The notes: generated by a model not told the origin, from the letters alone. A stretch of 64,000 nucleotides of DNA from Schistosoma haematobium (GCF_000699445.3 NC_067197.1:4408152-4472151), one strand, 5' to 3'. Counted from the first letter of the stretch, positions 31,706 to 44,013 are shown. Numbers and translations: made by a program.

Positions 31706-32176
31706 ATGCACTCAGCATCGTTAATAGATTGGACAATATACCCAGAGTTCTCCATTGAAACGGCCTGGGACGCATTTCGAAATTCATACTTAAAAGTTAC
31801 TACACCTCACATCCCTTGCACTATACCGAAGGGGCCGAAAAACTCACCACCATGGTTCAGTAGGGAGGTCCGTATCCTTCTCCGTAAGAAAAGGAAAATG
31901 TGGGATAGATTTAGGTTACTGGGGACTGATGAGTCGAAATCTCAGTATCAAAAGGCTCCGAATACTTGTGCCTCGACCCTCCGTAAGTCTAGAAAATTGT
32001 ACGAAGGAAAACTTGTTAAGGAATCCATATATTTTCCTAAACGCTTGTATTCCTTTATAAACCAAAGGACAAGGAGAAAAGGAAATATTCCTGCTCTATG
32101 GGGAGACAGTACTGCTTCATCATTAGTGGAAGACGACTTTGGTAAGGCTCAAGTGTTCTCGAACTACTTTAGCTAG
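31706..32176 (+). CDS. U12: E1 linker fragment
   Basis: Protein identical to U1. Confidence 0.85.
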   Translation: MHSASLIDWTIYPEFSIETAWDAFRNSYLKVTTPHIPCTIPKGPKNSPPWFSREVRILLRKKRKMWDRFRLLGTDESKSQYQKAPNTCASTLRKSRKLYEGKLVKESIYFPKRLYSFINQRTRRKGNIPALWGDSTASSLVEDDFGKAQVFSNYFS

Positions 32177-33296
32177 GGAGCTCTGGATTAATGCGCTAGA
32201 CAATGGAAACTCAGTGGATGTTGTCTACATAGACTTCAGTAAGGCTTTTGACAAGGTGCCAACTAACAGACTGCTATTGAAGTTGGCAAACCTTGGTATT
32301 GCCGGACCTCTTTTAAAATGGATTAAGGATTTCCTAGTAGGTCGTAGGCAAAAAGTAAGAATAAATTCCAAGTGCTCCATCTGGAGACCAGTACTTAGTG
32401 GAGTACCCCAAGGTTCCGTCCTAGGTCCTTTACTTTTTATAATGTACGTTAATGATCTTACAAGTATAGTACAGTCTCCAATGTTATTATACGCTGACGA
32501 TGTAAAAATTTGGCGAGTTATAACTGGAGACAAAGACGCATTTACTCTTCAGGCGGACTTAAATAATATGATAAACTGGTCTAAAGAGTGGCTAATGCCT
32601 ATCAACTCGGAAAAGAGTGTCTACATGCACTTGGGGGATTCAAAGGTTAAAACGTACAACATAGGGGATGTGTCATTACCCATAGTCCGGTCTCATAAGG
32701 ACCTAGGGGTGACAGTGAGCAATGATCTTAAGACGACGGCCCATTGCCGGGAGGTCGCAGTTAAGGGGTTTCGAACCCTCTGGGCTTTAAAAAGGACATT
32801 CACTAAGCTTGATACTACCCGGTTCACCACATTATACACATCCTTAGTGAGAACTAAGTTAGAGAACTGTGTTCAGGCTGCAAGCCCCTGTTTAAAAGGT
32901 GACTCAGACATACTAGACAAGGTACAGAGGGCAGCTACGCGTGAAATTCCGGAACTCCGGGGTTTATCATATAAAGAGCGGCTTGAAAAACTGAACCTCT
33001 TTACTCTGTCCTATCGCAGACTAAGGGGAGATCTAATATTGATGTACAGAATACTGAGAAATGATTTCGGACCTAACTTATTCTCTCTCTTCCTTCCCAC
33101 TAGATCGGGACACCTCAGAGGACATAGCAGGCGAGTAGAAAAGCCAAGAACGAACAAAATACCCGTGGCATACAGGTTTTCACACCGAGTCATCAATACT
33201 TGGAACCTGCTGCCTGAAGCAGTGGTATCCGCACCTTCAATTGACTCTTTCAAGAGAAGACTGGACACTCACAGAAGCATACTAGAAAAGGAATAA
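32139..33296 (+). CDS. U12: E1 RT fragment, fingers deleted
   Basis: Asp260, Glu269. Confidence 0.88.
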   Translation: MVRLKCSRTTLARELWINALDNGNSVDVVYIDFSKAFDKVPTNRLLLKLANLGIAGPLLKWIKDFLVGRRQKVRINSKCSIWRPVLSGVPQGSVLGPLLFIMYVNDLTSIVQSPMLLYADDVKIWRVITGDKDAFTLQADLNNMINWSKEWLMPINSEKSVYMHLGDSKVKTYNIGDVSLPIVRSHKDLGVTVSNDLKTTAHCREVAVKGFRTLWALKRTFTKLDTTRFTTLYTSLVRTKLENCVQAASPCLKGDSDILDKVQRAATREIPELRGLSYKERLEKLNLFTLSYRRLRGDLILMYRILRNDFGPNLFSLFLPTRSGHLRGHSRRVEKPRTNKIPVAYRFSHRVINTWNLLPEAVVSAPSIDSFKRRLDTHRSILEKE

Positions 33297-33755
33297 CATA
33301 GGCCGTAGGCCTTCTGTCCTTACTACACAAATCTGAATCTGAATCTGTAGGTCGTTCAAGTGCGAGGGCTATTTAGAATAGCTTAACTCCAACCTGTTGT
33401 TTTGAAGGTTATTGCTTTAATTGTCGGTTGAATCAATATCCTTAATTGGACGATTATAGTCAGCTGGATACTAATTAAGCTAAGCATTTGTACTCGTCCT
33501 ATTGGAGGACTGACCGATTTTTACACTACAGACTTAACGACCTTTCTGTCATTTGTCAGACGTCATCTTTTGCTGTACGTTTTCCGGTTAGAACTCAGTT
33601 TTTGTGAGAGTGCTTTTAAGATATGACTGATGCAATTTGTTTGGTTATGACGTCCAGATCGCTGAAATCTTAATAGGAAAACTTAGGCTGCCAATCACTA
33701 GCACGCGTCAGTCCAGTCCAGACCCAGCGTCCGGAAAGCAAACATACCAGACATC

Positions 33756-34226
33756 ATGCACTCAGCATCGTTAATAGATTGGACAATATACCCAGAGTTC
33801 TCCATTGAAACGGCCTGGGACGCATTTCGAAATTCATACTTAAAAGTTACTACACCTCACATCCCTTGCACTATACCGAAGGGGCCGAAAAACTCACCAC
33901 CATGGTTCAGTAGGGAGGTCCGTATCCTTCTCCGTAAGAAAAGGAAAATGTGGGATAGATTTAGGTTACTGGGGACTGATGAGTCGAAATCTCAGTATCA
34001 AAAGGCTCCGAATACTTGTGCCTCGACCCTCCGTAAGTCTAGAAAATTGTACGAAGGAAAACTTGTTAAGGAATCCATATATTTTCCTAAACGCTTGTAT
34101 TCCTTTATAAACCAAAGGACAAGGAGAAAAGGAAATATTCCTGCTCTATGGGGAGACAGTACTGCTTCATCATTAGTGGAAGACGACTTTGGTAAGGCTC
34201 AAGTGTTCTCGAACTACTTTAGCTAG
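33756..34226 (+). CDS. U13: E1 linker fragment
   Basis: Protein identical to U1. The preceding spacer repeats the rare T4 variant (near 33613), seven units after its other occurrence. Confidence 0.85.
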   Translation: MHSASLIDWTIYPEFSIETAWDAFRNSYLKVTTPHIPCTIPKGPKNSPPWFSREVRILLRKKRKMWDRFRLLGTDESKSQYQKAPNTCASTLRKSRKLYEGKLVKESIYFPKRLYSFINQRTRRKGNIPALWGDSTASSLVEDDFGKAQVFSNYFS

Positions 34227-35346
34227 GGAGCTCTGGATTAATGCGCTAGACAATGGAAACTCAGTGGATGTTGTCTACATAGACTTCAGTAAGGCTTTTG
34301 ACAAGGTGCCAACTAACAGACTGCTATTGAAGTTGGCAAACCTTGGTATTGCCGGACCTCTTTTAAAATGGATTAAGGATTTCCTAGTAGGTCGTAGGCA
34401 AAAAGTAAGAATAAATTCCAAGTGCTCCATCTGGAGACCAGTACTTAGTGGAGTACCCCAAGGTTCCGTCCTAGGTCCTTTACTTTTTATAATGTACGTT
34501 AATGATCTTACAAGTATAGTACAGTCTCCAATGTTATTATACGCTGACGATGTAAAAATTTGGCGAGTTATAACTGGAGACAAAGACGCATTTACTCTTC
34601 AGGCGGACTTAAATAATATGATAAACTGGTCTAAAGAGTGGCTAATGCCTATCAACTCGGAAAAGAGTGTCTACATGCACTTGGGGGATTCAAAGGTTAA
34701 AACGTACAACATAGGGGATGTGTCATTACCCATAGTCCGGTCTCATAAGGACCTAGGGGTGACAGTGAGCAATGATCTTAAGACGACGGCCCATTGCCGG
34801 GAGGTCGCAGTTAAGGGGTTTCGAACCCTCTGGGCTTTAAAAAGGACATTCACTAAGCTTGATACTACCCGGTTCACCACATTATACACATCCTTAGTGA
34901 GAACTAAGTTAGAGAACTGTGTTCAGGCTGCAAGCCCCTGTTTAAAAGGTGACTCAGACATACTAGACAAGGTACAGAGGGCAGCTACGCGTGAAATTCC
35001 GGAACTCCGGGGTTTATCATATAAAGAGCGGCTTGAAAAACTGAACCTCTTTACTCTGTCCTATCGCAGACTAAGGGGAGATCTAATATTGATGTACAGA
35101 ATACTGAGAAATGATTTCGGACCTAACTTATTCTCTCTCTTCCTTCCCACTAGATCGGGACACCTCAGAGGACATAGCAGGCGAGTAGAAAAGCCAAGAA
35201 CGAACAAAATACCCGTGGCATACAGGTTTTCACACCGAGTCATCAATACTTGGAACCTGCTGCCTGAAGCAGTGGTATCCGCACCTTCAATTGACTCTTT
35301 CAAGAGAAGACTGGACACTCACAGAAGCATACTAGAAAAGGAATAA
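34189..35346 (+). CDS. U13: E1 RT fragment, fingers deleted
   Basis: Asp260, Glu269. Confidence 0.88.
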   Translation: MVRLKCSRTTLARELWINALDNGNSVDVVYIDFSKAFDKVPTNRLLLKLANLGIAGPLLKWIKDFLVGRRQKVRINSKCSIWRPVLSGVPQGSVLGPLLFIMYVNDLTSIVQSPMLLYADDVKIWRVITGDKDAFTLQADLNNMINWSKEWLMPINSEKSVYMHLGDSKVKTYNIGDVSLPIVRSHKDLGVTVSNDLKTTAHCREVAVKGFRTLWALKRTFTKLDTTRFTTLYTSLVRTKLENCVQAASPCLKGDSDILDKVQRAATREIPELRGLSYKERLEKLNLFTLSYRRLRGDLILMYRILRNDFGPNLFSLFLPTRSGHLRGHSRRVEKPRTNKIPVAYRFSHRVINTWNLLPEAVVSAPSIDSFKRRLDTHRSILEKE

Positions 35347-35807
35347 CATAGGCCGTAGGCCTTCTGTCCTTACTACACAAATCTGAATCTGAATCTGTAG
35401 GTCGTTCAAGTGCGAGGGCTATTTAGAATAGCTTAACTCCAACCTGTTGTTTTGAAGGTTATTGCTTTAATTGTCGGTTGAATCAATATCCTTAATTGGA
35501 CGATTATAGTCAGCTGGATACTAATTAAGCTAAGCATTTGTACTCGTCCTATTGGAGGACTGACCGATTTTTACACTACAGACTTAACGACCTTTCTGTC
35601 ATTTGTCAGACGTCATCTTTTGCTGTACGTTTTCCGGTTAGAACTCAGTTTTTTGTGAGAGTGCTTTTTAAGATATGACTGATGCAATTTGTTTGGTTAT
35701 GACGTCCAGATCGCTGAAATCTTAATAGGAAAACTTAGGCTGCCAATCACTAGCACGCGTCAGTCCAGTCCAGACCCAGCGTCCGGAAAGCAAACATACC
35801 AGACATC

Positions 35808-36278
35808 ATGCACTCAGCATCGTTAATAGATTGGACAATATACCCAGAGTTCTCCATTGAAACGGCCTGGGACGCATTTCGAAATTCATACTTAAAAGTT
35901 ACTACACCTCACATCCCTTGCACTATACCGAAGGGGCCGAAAAACTCACCACCATGGTTCAGTAGGGAGGTCCGTATCCTTCTCCGTAAGAAAAGGAAAA
36001 TGTGGGATAGATTTAGGTTACTGGGGACTGATGAGTCGAAATCTCAGTATCAAAAGGCTCCGAATACTTGTGCCTCGACCCTCCGTAAGTCTAGAAAATT
36101 GTACGAAGGAAAACTTGTTAAGGAATCCATATATTTTCCTAAACGCTTGTATTCCTTTATAAACCAAAGGACAAGGAGAAAAGGAAATATTCCTGCTCTA
36201 TGGGGAGACAGTACTGCTTCATCATTAGTGGAAGACGACTTTGGTAAGGCTCAAGTGTTCTCGAACTACTTTAGCTAG
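35808..36278 (+). CDS. U14: E1 linker fragment
   Basis: Protein identical to U1. Confidence 0.85.
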   Translation: MHSASLIDWTIYPEFSIETAWDAFRNSYLKVTTPHIPCTIPKGPKNSPPWFSREVRILLRKKRKMWDRFRLLGTDESKSQYQKAPNTCASTLRKSRKLYEGKLVKESIYFPKRLYSFINQRTRRKGNIPALWGDSTASSLVEDDFGKAQVFSNYFS

Positions 36279-37397
36279 GGAGCTCTGGATTAATGCGCTA
36301 GACAATGGAAACTCAGTGGATGTTGTCTACATAGACTTCAGTAAGGCTTTTGACAAGGTGCCAACTAACAGACTGCTATTGAAGTTGGCAAACCTTGGTA
36401 TTGCCGGACCTCTTTTAAAATGGATTAAGGATTTCCTAGTAGGTCGTAGGCAAAAAGTAAGAATAAATTCCAAGTGCTCCATCTGGAGACCAGTACTTAG
36501 TGGAGTACCCCAAGGTTCCGTCCTAGGTCCTTTACTTTTTATAATGTACGTTAATGATCTTACAAGTATAGTACAGTCTCCAATGTTATTATACGCTGAC
36601 GATGTAAAAATTTGGCGAGTTATAACTGGAGACAAAGACGCATTTACTCTTCAGGCGGACTTAAATAATATGATAAACTGGTCTAAAGAGTGGCTAATGC
36701 CTATCAACTCGGAAAAGAGTGTCTACATGCACTTGGGGGATTCAAAGGTTAAAACGTACAACATAGGGGATGTGTCATTACCCATAGTCCGGTCTCATAA
36801 GGACCTAGGGGTGACAGTGAGCAATGATCTTAAGACGACGGCCCATTGCCGGGAGGTCGCAGTTAAGGGGTTTCGAACCCTCTGGGCTTTAAAAAGGACA
36901 TTCACTAAGCTTGATACTACCCGGTTCACCACATTATACACATCCTTAGTGAGAACTAAGTTAGAGAACTGTGTTCAGGCTGCAAGCCCCTGTTTAAAAG
37001 GTGACTCAGACATACTAGACAAGGTACAGAGGGCAGCTACGCGTGAAATTCCGGAACTCCGGGGTTTATCATATAAAGAGCGGCTTGAAAAACTGAACCT
37101 CTTTACTCTGTCCTATCGCAGACTAAGGGAGATCTAATATTGATGTACAGAATACTGAGAAATGATTTCGGACCTAACTTATTCTCTCTCTTCCTTCCCA
37201 CTAGATCGGGACACCTCAGAGGACATAGCAGGCGAGTAGAAAAGCCAAGAACGAACAAAATACCCGTGGCATACAGGTTTTCACACCGAGTCATCAATAC
37301 TTGGAACCTGCTGCCTGAAGCAGTGGTATCCGCACCTTCAATTGACTCTTTCAAGAGAAGACTGGACACTCACAGAAGCATACTAGAAAAGGAATAA
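36241..37397 (+). pseudogene. U14: E1 RT fragment with frameshift
   Basis: Loss of one G from a G4 run (AAGGGGAGATC to AAGGGAGATC, near 37128) stops the frame at 37137 after Arg296. The C-terminal 84 codons continue in another frame to 37397. Asp260, Glu269. The same lesion recurs in U18. Confidence 0.88.
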
Positions 37398-37858
37398 CAT
37401 AGGCCGTAGGCCTTCTGTCCTTACTACACAAATCTGAATCTGAATCTGTAGGTCGTTCAAGTGCGAGGGCTATTTAGAATAGCTTAACTCCAACCTGTTG
37501 TTTTGAAGGTTATTGCTTTAATTGTCGGTTGAATCAATATCCTTAATTGGACGATTATAGTCAGCTGGATACTAATTAAGCTAAGCATTTGTACTCGTCC
37601 TATTGGAGGACTGACCGATTTTTACACTACAGACTTAACGACCTTTCTGTCATTTGTCAGACGTCATCTTTTGCTGTACGTTTTCCGGTTAGAACTCAGT
37701 TTTTTGTGAGAGTGCTTTTTAAGATATGACTGATGCAATTTGTTTGGTTATGACGTCCAGATCGCTGAAATCTTAATAGGAAAACTTAGGCTGCCAATCA
37801 CTAGCACGCGTCAGTCCAGTCCAGACCCAGCGTCCGGAAAGCAAACATACCAGACATC

Positions 37859-38329
37859 ATGCACTCAGCATCGTTAATAGATTGGACAATATACCCAGAG
37901 TTCTCCATTGAAACGGCCTGGGACGCATTTCGAAATTCATACTTAAAAGTTACTACACCTCACATCCCTTGCACTATACCGAAGGGGCCGAAAAACTCAC
38001 CACCATGGTTCAGTAGGGAGGTCCGTATCCTTCTCCGTAAGAAAAGGAAAATGTGGGATAGATTTAGGTTACTGGGGACTGATGAGTCGAAATCTCAGTA
38101 TCAAAAGGCTCCGAATACTTGTGCCTCGACCCTCCGTAAGTCTAGAAAATTGTACGAAGGAAAACTTGTTAAGGAATCCATATATTTTCCTAAACGCTTG
38201 TATTCCTTTATAAACCAAAGGACAAGGAGAAAAGGAAATATTCCTGCTCTATGGGGAGACAGTACTGCTTCATCATTAGTGGAAGACGACTTTGGTAAGG
38301 CTCAAGTGTTCTCGAACTACTTTAGCTAG
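37859..38329 (+). CDS. U15: E1 linker fragment
   Basis: Protein identical to U1. Confidence 0.85.
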   Translation: MHSASLIDWTIYPEFSIETAWDAFRNSYLKVTTPHIPCTIPKGPKNSPPWFSREVRILLRKKRKMWDRFRLLGTDESKSQYQKAPNTCASTLRKSRKLYEGKLVKESIYFPKRLYSFINQRTRRKGNIPALWGDSTASSLVEDDFGKAQVFSNYFS

Positions 38330-39449
38330 GGAGCTCTGGATTAATGCGCTAGACAATGGAAACTCAGTGGATGTTGTCTACATAGACTTCAGTAAGGCTT
38401 TTGACAAGGTGCCAACTAACAGACTGCTATTGAAGTTGGCAAACCTTGGTATTGCCGGACCTCTTTTAAAATGGATTAAGGATTTCCTAGTAGGTCGTAG
38501 GCAAAAAGTAAGAATAAATTCCAAGTGCTCCATCTGGAGACCAGTACTTAGTGGAGTACCCCAAGGTTCCGTCCTAGGTCCTTTACTTTTTATAATGTAC
38601 GTTAATGATCTTACAAGTATAGTACAGTCTCCAATGTTATTATACGCTGACGATGTAAAAATTTGGCGAGTTATAACTGGAGACAAAGACGCATTTACTC
38701 TTCAGGCGGACTTAAATAATATGATAAACTGGTCTAAAGAGTGGCTAATGCCTATCAACTCGGAAAAGAGTGTCTACATGCACTTGGGGGATTCAAAGGT
38801 TAAAACGTACAACATAGGGGATGTGTCATTACCCATAGTCCGGTCTCATAAGGACCTAGGGGTGACAGTGAGCAATGATCTTAAGACGACGGCCCATTGC
38901 CGGGAGGTCGCAGTTAAGGGGTTTCGAACCCTCTGGGCTTTAAAAAGGACATTCACTAAGCTTGATACTACCCGGTTCACCACATTATACACATCCTTAG
39001 TGAGAACTAAGTTAGAGAACTGTGTTCAGGCTGCAAGCCCCTGTTTAAAAGGTGACTCAGACATACTAGACAAGGTACAGAGGGCAGCTACGCGTGAAAT
39101 TCCGGAACTCCGGGGTTTATCATATAAAGAGCGGCTTGAAAAACTGAACCTCTTTACTCTGTCCTATCGCAGACTAAGGGGAGATCTAATATTGATGTAC
39201 AGAATACTGAGAAATGATTTCGGACCTAACTTATTCTCTCTCTTCCTTCCCACTAGATCGGGACACCTCAGAGGACATAGCAGGCGAGTAGAAAAGCCAA
39301 GAACGAACAAAATACCCGTGGCATACAGGTTTTCACACCGAGTCATCAATACTTGGAACCTGCTGCCTGAAGCAGTGGTATCCGCACCTTCAATTGACTC
39401 TTTCAAGAGAAGACTGGACACTCACAGAAGCATACTAGAAAAGGAATAA
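38292..39449 (+). CDS. U15: E1 RT fragment, fingers deleted
   Basis: Asp260, Glu269. Confidence 0.88.
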   Translation: MVRLKCSRTTLARELWINALDNGNSVDVVYIDFSKAFDKVPTNRLLLKLANLGIAGPLLKWIKDFLVGRRQKVRINSKCSIWRPVLSGVPQGSVLGPLLFIMYVNDLTSIVQSPMLLYADDVKIWRVITGDKDAFTLQADLNNMINWSKEWLMPINSEKSVYMHLGDSKVKTYNIGDVSLPIVRSHKDLGVTVSNDLKTTAHCREVAVKGFRTLWALKRTFTKLDTTRFTTLYTSLVRTKLENCVQAASPCLKGDSDILDKVQRAATREIPELRGLSYKERLEKLNLFTLSYRRLRGDLILMYRILRNDFGPNLFSLFLPTRSGHLRGHSRRVEKPRTNKIPVAYRFSHRVINTWNLLPEAVVSAPSIDSFKRRLDTHRSILEKE

Positions 39450-39910
39450 CATAGGCCGTAGGCCTTCTGTCCTTACTACACAAATCTGAATCTGAATCTG
39501 TAGGTCGTTCAAGTGCGAGGGCTATTTAGAATAGCTTAACTCCAACCTGTTGTTTTGAAGGTTATTGCTTTAATTGTCGGTTGAATCAATATCCTTAATT
39601 GGACGATTATAGTCAGCTGGATACTAATTAAGCTAAGCATTTGTACTCGTCCTATTGGAGGACTGACCGATTTTTACACTACAGACTTAACGACCTTTCT
39701 GTCATTTGTCAGACGTCATCTTTTGCTGTACGTTTTCCGGTTAGAACTCAGTTTTTTGTGAGAGTGCTTTTTAAGATATGACTGATGCAATTTGTTTGGT
39801 TATGACGTCCAGATCGCTGAAATCTTAATAGGAAAACTTAGGCTGCCAATCACTAGCACGCGTCAGTCCAGTCCAGACCCAGCGTCCGGAAAGCAAACAT
39901 ACCAGACATC

Positions 39911-40381
39911 ATGCACTCAGCATCGTTAATAGATTGGACAATATACCCAGAGTTCTCCATTGAAACGGCCTGGGACGCATTTCGAAATTCATACTTAAAA
40001 GTTACTACACCTCACATCCCTTGCACTATACCGAAGGGGCCGAAAAACTCACCACCATGGTTCAGTAGGGAGGTCCGTATCCTTCTCCGTAAGAAAAGGA
40101 AAATGTGGGATAGATTTAGGTTACTGGGGACTGATGAGTCGAAATCTCAGTATCAAAAGGCTCCGAATACTTGTGCCTCGACCCTCCGTAAGTCTAGAAA
40201 ATTGTACGAAGGAAAACTTGTTAAGGAATCCATATATTTTCCTAAACGCTTGTATTCCTTTATAAACCAAAGGACAAGGAGAAAAGGAAATATTCCTGCT
40301 CTATGGGGAGACAGTACTGCTTCATCATTAGTGGAAGACGACTTTGGTAAGGCTCAAGTGTTCTCGAACTACTTTAGCTAG
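39911..40381 (+). CDS. U16: E1 linker fragment
   Basis: Protein identical to U1. Confidence 0.85.
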   Translation: MHSASLIDWTIYPEFSIETAWDAFRNSYLKVTTPHIPCTIPKGPKNSPPWFSREVRILLRKKRKMWDRFRLLGTDESKSQYQKAPNTCASTLRKSRKLYEGKLVKESIYFPKRLYSFINQRTRRKGNIPALWGDSTASSLVEDDFGKAQVFSNYFS

Positions 40382-41501
40382 GGAGCTCTGGATTAATGCG
40401 CTAGACAATGGAAACTCAGTGGATGTTGTCTACATAGACTTCAGTAAGGCTTTTGACAAGGTGCCAACTAACAGACTGCTATTGAAGTTGGCAAACCTTG
40501 GTATTGCCGGACCTCTTTTAAAATGGATTAAGGATTTCCTAGTAGGTCGTAGGCAAAAAGTAAGAATAAATTCCAAGTGCTCCATCTGGAGACCAGTACT
40601 TAGTGGAGTACCCCAAGGTTCCGTCCTAGGTCCTTTACTTTTTATAATGTACGTTAATGATCTTACAAGTATAGTACAGTCTCCAATGTTATTATACGCT
40701 GACGATGTAAAAATTTGGCGAGTTATAACTGGAGACAAAGACGCATTTACTCTTCAGGCGGACTTAAATAATATGATAAACTGGTCTAAAGAGTGGCTAA
40801 TGCCTATCAACTCGGAAAAGAGTGTCTACATGCACTTGGGGGATTCAAAGGTTAAAACGTACAACATAGGGGATGTGTCATTACCCATAGTCCGGTCTCA
40901 TAAGGACCTAGGGGTGACAGTGAGCAATGATCTTAAGACGACGGCCCATTGCCGGGAGGTCGCAGTTAAGGGGTTTCGAACCCTCTGGGCTTTAAAAAGG
41001 ACATTCACTAAGCTTGATACTACCCGGTTCACCACATTATACACATCCTTAGTGAGAACTAAGTTAGAGAACTGTGTTCAGGCTGCAAGCCCCTGTTTAA
41101 AAGGTGACTCAGACATACTAGACAAGGTACAGAGGGCAGCTACGCGTGAAATTCCGGAACTCCGGGGTTTATCATATAAAGAGCGGCTTGAAAAACTGAA
41201 CCTCTTTACTCTGTCCTATCGCAGACTAAGGGGAGATCTAATATTGATGTACAGAATACTGAGAAATGATTTCGGACCTAACTTATTCTCTCTCTTCCTT
41301 CCCACTAGATCGGGACACCTCAGAGGACATAGCAGGCGAGTAGAAAAGCCAAGAACGAACAAAATACCCGTGGCATACAGGTTTTCACACCGAGTCATCA
41401 ATACTTGGAACCTGCTGCCTGAAGCAGTGGTATCCGCACCTTCAATTGACTCTTTCAAGAGAAGACTGGACACTCACAGAAGCATACTAGAAAAGGAATA
41501 A
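40344..41501 (+). CDS. U16: E1 RT fragment, fingers deleted
   Basis: Asp260, Glu269. Confidence 0.88.
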   Translation: MVRLKCSRTTLARELWINALDNGNSVDVVYIDFSKAFDKVPTNRLLLKLANLGIAGPLLKWIKDFLVGRRQKVRINSKCSIWRPVLSGVPQGSVLGPLLFIMYVNDLTSIVQSPMLLYADDVKIWRVITGDKDAFTLQADLNNMINWSKEWLMPINSEKSVYMHLGDSKVKTYNIGDVSLPIVRSHKDLGVTVSNDLKTTAHCREVAVKGFRTLWALKRTFTKLDTTRFTTLYTSLVRTKLENCVQAASPCLKGDSDILDKVQRAATREIPELRGLSYKERLEKLNLFTLSYRRLRGDLILMYRILRNDFGPNLFSLFLPTRSGHLRGHSRRVEKPRTNKIPVAYRFSHRVINTWNLLPEAVVSAPSIDSFKRRLDTHRSILEKE

Positions 41502-41961
41502 CATAGGCCGTAGGCCTTCTGTCCTTACTACACAAATCTGAATCTGAATCTGTAGGTCGTTCAAGTGCGAGGGCTATTTAGAATAGCTTAACTCCAACCT
41601 GTTGTTTTGAAGGTTATTGCTTTAATTGTCGGTTGAATCAATATCCTTAATTGGACGATTATAGTCAGCTGGATACTAATTAAGCTAAGCATTTGTACTC
41701 GTCCTATTGGAGGACTGACCGATTTTTACACTACAGACTTAACGACCTTTCTGTCATTTGTCAGACGTCATCTTTTGCTGTACGTTTTCCGGTTAGAACT
41801 CAGTTTTTGTGAGAGTGCTTTTTAAGATATGACTGATGCAATTTGTTTGGTTATGACGTCCAGATCGCTGAAATCTTAATAGGAAAACTTAGGCTGCCAA
41901 TCACTAGCACGCGTCAGTCCAGTCCAGACCCAGCGTCCGGAAAGCAAACATACCAGACATC

Positions 41962-42432
41962 ATGCACTCAGCATCGTTAATAGATTGGACAATATACCCA
42001 GAGTTCTCCATTGAAACGGCCTGGGACGCATTTCGAAATTCATACTTAAAAGTTACTACACCTCACATCCCTTGCACTATACCGAAGGGGCCGAAAAACT
42101 CACCACCATGGTTCAGTAGGGAGGTCCGTATCCTTCTCCGTAAGAAAAGGAAAATGTGGGATAGATTTAGGTTACTGGGGACTGATGAGTCGAAATCTCA
42201 GTATCAAAAGGCTCCGAATACTTGTGCCTCGACCCTTCGTAAGTCTAGAAAATTGTACGAAGGAAAACTTGTTAAGGAATCCATATATTTTCCTAAACGC
42301 TTGTATTCCTTTATAAACCAAAGGACAAGGAGAAAAGGAAATATTCCTGCTCTATGGGGAGACAGTACTGCTTCATCATTAGTGGAAGACGACTTTGGTA
42401 AGGCTCAAGTGTTCTCGAACTACTTTAGCTAG
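41962..42432 (+). CDS. U17: E1 linker fragment
   Basis: Protein identical to U1; begins the run of units with CGT at Arg93 (U17-U21). Confidence 0.85.
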   Translation: MHSASLIDWTIYPEFSIETAWDAFRNSYLKVTTPHIPCTIPKGPKNSPPWFSREVRILLRKKRKMWDRFRLLGTDESKSQYQKAPNTCASTLRKSRKLYEGKLVKESIYFPKRLYSFINQRTRRKGNIPALWGDSTASSLVEDDFGKAQVFSNYFS

Positions 42433-43552
42433 GGAGCTCTGGATTAATGCGCTAGACAATGGAAACTCAGTGGATGTTGTCTACATAGACTTCAGTAAGG
42501 CTTTTGACAAGGTGCCAACTAACAGACTGCTATTGAAGTTGGCAAACCTTGGTATTGCCGGACCTCTTTTAAAATGGATTAAGGATTTCCTAGTAGGTCG
42601 TAGGCAAAAAGTAAGAATAAATTCCAAGTGCTCCATCTGGAGACCAGTACTTAGTGGAGTACCCCAAGGTTCCGTCCTAGGTCCTTTACTTTTTATAATG
42701 TACGTTAATGATCTTACAAGTATAGTACAGTCTCCAATGTTATTATACGCTGACGATGTAAAAATTTGGCGAGTTATAACTGGAGACAAAGACGCATTTA
42801 CTCTTCAGGCGGACTTAAATAATATGATAAACTGGTCTAAAGAGTGGCTAATGCCTATCAACTCGGAAAAGAGTGTCTACATGCACTTGGGGGATTCAAA
42901 GGTTAAAACGTACAACATAGGGGATGTGTCATTACCCATAGTCCGGTCTCATAAGGACCTAGGGGTGACAGTGAGCAATGATCTTAAGACGACGGCCCAT
43001 TGCCGGGAGGTCGCAGTTAAGGGGTTTCGAACCCTCTGGGCTTTAAAAAGGACATTCACTAAGCTTGATACTACCCGGTTCACCACATTATACACATCCT
43101 TAGTGAGAACTAAGTTAGAGAACTGTGTTCAGGCTGCAAGCCCCTGTTTAAAAGGTGACTCAGACATACTAGACAAGGTACAGAGGGCAGCTACGCGTGA
43201 AATTCCGGAACTCCGGGGTTTATCATATAAAGAGCGGCTTGAAAAACTGAACCTCTTTACTCTGTCCTATCGCAGACTAAGGGGAGATCTAATATTGATG
43301 TACAGAATACTGAGAAATGATTTCGGACCTAACTTATTCTCTCTCTTCCTTCCCACTAGATCGGGACACCTCAGAGGACATAGCAGGCGAGTAGAAAAGC
43401 CAAGAACGAACAAAATACCCGTGGCATACAGGTTTTCACACCGAGTCATCAATACTTGGAACCTGCTGCCTGAAGCAGTGGTATCCGCACCTTCAATTGA
43501 CTCTTTCAAGAGAAGACTGGACACTCACAGAAGCATACTAGAAAAGGAATAA
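42395..43552 (+). CDS. U17: E1 RT fragment, fingers deleted
   Basis: Asp260, Glu269. Its 3' UTR has a private C-to-A change (CTAAACAAATC near 43580). Confidence 0.88.
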   Translation: MVRLKCSRTTLARELWINALDNGNSVDVVYIDFSKAFDKVPTNRLLLKLANLGIAGPLLKWIKDFLVGRRQKVRINSKCSIWRPVLSGVPQGSVLGPLLFIMYVNDLTSIVQSPMLLYADDVKIWRVITGDKDAFTLQADLNNMINWSKEWLMPINSEKSVYMHLGDSKVKTYNIGDVSLPIVRSHKDLGVTVSNDLKTTAHCREVAVKGFRTLWALKRTFTKLDTTRFTTLYTSLVRTKLENCVQAASPCLKGDSDILDKVQRAATREIPELRGLSYKERLEKLNLFTLSYRRLRGDLILMYRILRNDFGPNLFSLFLPTRSGHLRGHSRRVEKPRTNKIPVAYRFSHRVINTWNLLPEAVVSAPSIDSFKRRLDTHRSILEKE

Positions 43553-44013
43553 CATAGGCCGTAGGCCTTCTGTCCTTACTAAACAAATCTGAATCTGAAT
43601 CTGTAGGTCGTTCAAGTGCGAGGGCTATTTAGAATAGCTTAACTCCAACCTGTTGTTTTGAAGGTTATTGCTTTAATTGTCGGTTGAATCAATATCCTTA
43701 ATTGGACGATTATAGTCAGCTGGATACTAATTAAGCTAAGCATTTGTACTCGTCCTATTGGAGGACTGACCGATTTTTACACTACAGACTTAACGACCTT
43801 TCTGTCATTTGTCAGACGTCATCTTTTGCTGTACGTTTTCCGGTTAGAACTCAGTTTTTTGTGAGAGTGCTTTTTAAGATATGACTGATGCAATTTGTTT
43901 GGTTATGACGTCCAGATCGCTGAAATCTTAATAGGAAAACTTAGGCTGCCAATCACTAGCACGCGTCAGTCCAGTCCAGACCCAGCGTCCGGAAAGCAAA
44001 CATACCAGACATC